From: Solibacillus sp. R5-41
GTDB taxonomy: Bacteria > Bacillota > Bacilli > Bacillales_A > Planococcaceae
Length of the DNA stretch: 64,000 bases
Assembly: GCF_002736105.1 (NCBI RefSeq)
Contig: NZ_CP024123.1
Coordinates: 3,464,001-3,528,000 of the forward strand
Direction: 5' to 3'
Position numbers and translations under genes: made by a program. Below the pieces are notes generated by a model that saw nothing but the letters and a program-made list of their open reading frames with translations, made no database searches and was not told the origin of the DNA. Positions 62,620 to 64,000 of this stretch are shown in pieces. Each line of letters opens with the position of its first letter. The stretch's first letter is position 1.

Positions 62620-63244
62620 TTTGTTTTTCTGCCTCTGCCTTCTTTTTGAAAATATGCGACGACATCCAAGTTAAAAATAAAGCTGTTACACTTACACCGA
62701 AAAACGGCATTAAGCCAGGCATCCAATTGAAAATAAAATAGAGTATCGTTAGGCCCATTATTGAACCAATCATTTGGAGTGGATACGCGATGCTAAACAA
62801 TATCGACACGGCAAAGTAACGGAAATAAGGTAACTCATAGTGAGCGTAAATTTGAAATATGTTTAGTACCATTATGCCAAATATAATGCTGATCGTTACA
62901 AATAATGTAAGAGAAATTAAACCCATCACACCTTGGAAAGTTGAAATGATTTGAAAATTAATCGTTAAAAAATAACCAACAGCAATTATCATAATCCCAA
63001 TTTTATTTGATTGAATAAACTCAGCTTTATATGTATGCCAGTATGTTTTTACAAGTTGTTTTAGACTTTCTTCACCTTGCAATCTTTTACGTAAAGTCGT
63101 AAACATAGCAACTGATGCTGGTGTTATTCCAAATAAAACAAGTCCAAGTAATGTTAAACCAATCCACATTAGCTGCAGTACAGCCAGTAATGTAATGAAT
63201 TCTACAGTCGAGTATAACTTCCCTTTCCATCCTTCAAATGTCAT
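62600..63244 (-). CDS. YesL-family (DUF624) membrane protein
   Basis: 214 residues with about five membrane helices. The block LVLFGITPASVAMFTTLRK (about 35-53) is typical of DUF624. YesL-like proteins are usually encoded beside sugar or polysaccharide ABC transporters and their binding proteins. AGGAGG precedes the ATG. The final residues (KQINYASA) come from the interspersed repeat, so the original C-terminus has probably been replaced. Confidence 0.85.
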   Translation of the reverse strand: MTFEGWKGKLYSTVEFITLLAVLQLMWIGLTLLGLVLFGITPASVAMFTTLRKRLQGEESLKQLVKTYWHTYKAEFIQSNKIGIMIIAVGYFLTINFQIISTFQGVMGLISLTLFVTISIIFGIMVLNIFQIYAHYELPYFRYFAVSILFSIAYPLQMIGSIMGLTILYFIFNWMPGLMPFFGVSVTALFLTWMSSHIFKKKAEAEKQINYASA

Positions 63245-63271
63245 GTACTTTGCCTCCTTACAATAGAAATT

Positions 63272-63300
63272 ACATGCACGACTTTAATCGTCGTGCATGT
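63272..63300. terminator. Strong hairpin between binding-protein and yesL-like genes
   Basis: Perfect 11-bp stem ACATGCACGAC/GTCGTGCATGT with a 7-base loop, no clear T run. Located 28 bases upstream of the yesL-like start, it may act as a partial terminator or mRNA stabiliser behind the binding-protein gene. Confidence 0.5.
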
Positions 63301-63325
63301 TTCATTCACATTCCGTATTAATTTA

Positions 63326-63390
63326 AATTACTTCAGCAGAAGTTTCCCACTTTTAATGATAAGCCATCAATTTACTTACTGATGGGAATT
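63326..63390 (+). repeat. Third fragment of the interspersed repeat
   Basis: TTCAGCAGAAGTTTCCCACTT matches 62376-62396 at about 18 of 21 bases. A CCATCA/TGATGG hairpin follows at about 63364-63385, directly behind the binding-protein stop. Confidence 0.5.
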
Positions 63391-63399
63391 ATTTCTTTA

Positions 63400-64000
63400 T
63401 TATTTTGTACGGTCATATGCGCCTTGAGCGATTTCCATATAGTCTTCTAAGCCCATTTTTTCAATTGTTTTCTTGTAGTCATCCCACTTATCGAAACTTG
63501 TTTTTCCTGTAATAAAGCTTGCTGTACTTTCATCGATATACGTATTGATATCTGTTAAAATCGCTGACACTTTTTCAGATTCCTCTACAGTATAGTTCAG
63601 ACCTGGAATAATATCTTCGTCATTTAGTGCGAATGGTTTTACTTGCTCTGCATTTTTGACAGAGTTTTCTTTCGACTCTGCACCTTGGAAGAATTTCTGT
63701 GTAACGATACCTGGATAATAACCACCTGGCCATGTTAAGTATTCACTGATCGCTTGGTCCATGGTTTTACCTTCTGGGTTGTTCGTAATCGTTTCTAAGT
63801 ATTTGAAGTTTCCTTCAGCATCTTCTTCATACGTTACGCCTTCAAAGCCCATAAAGAACATTTTTGTTCCTTCGTCCCCATATAAGTGGTCAACCCAACG
63901 TACCATTGCTTCAGGATTTTTCGCTTTATCTGTAAGAACGAACATCCCTAAGTTTCCAAGACCATTTGACATCGCAGTATATTGACGATCACCATTAGGA
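63400..64000 (-). CDS. ABC sugar-binding protein (SBP family 1, LipO/YtcQ-like), C-terminal part
   Basis: The frame is open to the right edge of the window, so about 200 C-terminal residues are seen and the start is missing. NPEAMVRWVDHLYGDEGTK and a long acidic helix-rich tail fit the large family-1 binding lipoproteins (LipO/YtcQ type) that serve polysaccharide ABC importers. It is the first visible gene before the yesL-like gene and points to import of a complex glycan, perhaps feeding the nagA pathway. Confidence 0.8.
   Translation of the reverse strand, partial: PNGDRQYTAMSNGLGNLGMFVLTDKAKNPEAMVRWVDHLYGDEGTKMFFMGFEGVTYEEDAEGNFKYLETITNNPEGKTMDQAISEYLTWPGGYYPGIVTQKFFQGAESKENSVKNAEQVKPFALNDEDIIPGLNYTVEESEKVSAILTDINTYIDESTASFITGKTSFDKWDDYKKTIEKMGLEDYMEIAQGAYDRTK

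Noticed and set aside
62475-62726. 83-codon minus-strand open frame
   Set aside because: Translation of repeat copy B running into the yesL-like gene in the wrong frame.

Overview
The window comes from a low-GC Gram-positive bacterium of the order Bacillales. The evidence is strong AGGAGG-type ribosome sites with frequent TTG and GTG starts, Bacillus-type families (YceG/TerD, YjcZ, YwqG, YfiT-like DinB, DesKR-like and Btr-like regulators), Fur boxes of the Bacillus 7-1-7 type, and lipoprotein signals. My best guess is a Lysinibacillus/Solibacillus-like Planococcaceae (Caryophanaceae) chromosome; this is inference, because no rRNA is present. I see no tRNA, rRNA, CRISPR array, intact insertion sequence or prophage.

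Layout. 1-0.8 kb: the start of an AAA ATPase gene cut by the window edge and a small zinc-ribbon protein. 1-8.3 kb: a Ter-type stress module on the minus strand (YceG, three TerD paralogues, then a separate PRTase-StiP-HAD unit), with an extracytoplasmic-sigma-like promoter (TGAAAC-N17-CGTA) in front of yceG. 8.4-16.8 kb: a chemoreceptor, a fatty-acid-hydroxylase-family membrane enzyme, a TsuA/YedE-TusA thiosulfate pair, two GNATs, a CD3324-like protein, a prolyl-4-hydroxylase-like dioxygenase and a Dph6-like ATPase. 17-21.4 kb: a kinase-regulator-membrane protein-multicopper oxidase operon. 21.5-30.5 kb: single genes, including a transglutaminase-like lipoprotein with three repeated domains, YjcZ, two SDRs divergent from a LysR regulator, a broken NPCBM/LRR gene, a DinB-family protein and YwqG with a DinR-like box. 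30.6-38.9 kb: an oligopeptide ABC operon flanked by two M20 peptidases. 39-42 kb: DUF418 with a DesKR-like two-component system.

42-52 kb is an iron(siderophore) locus under at least four Fur boxes: a binding lipoprotein, a Btr-like AraC/binding-protein fusion, a ferredoxin-NADP reductase, an exporter-type ABC protein, two FecCD permeases and a FecE ATPase. It also holds two decayed binding-protein remnants. 52-54.3 kb is a decayed zone: a frameshifted remnant, a zinc-ribbon gene with stops in its second ribbon, and a truncated response regulator. 54.3-56.4 kb: a cytosine-deaminase-like amidohydrolase and HutD. 56.5-64 kb: an amino-sugar locus (NagA, GntR, class II aldolase, PfkB kinase, SIS isomerase/deaminase, ROK kinase) next to YesL/DUF624 and the end of a sugar-type ABC binding protein.

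The most interesting unexplained signals are non-coding: an approximately 85-bp structured interspersed repeat (two copies plus end fragments) that creates false ORFs; a second two-copy hairpin element whose stem shows compensatory changes; and a family of TGCAC..GTGCA palindromes, one copy of which lies at a gene-truncation point. I found no convincing wholly new multi-gene system; the nearest candidate is the reduced Ter module.
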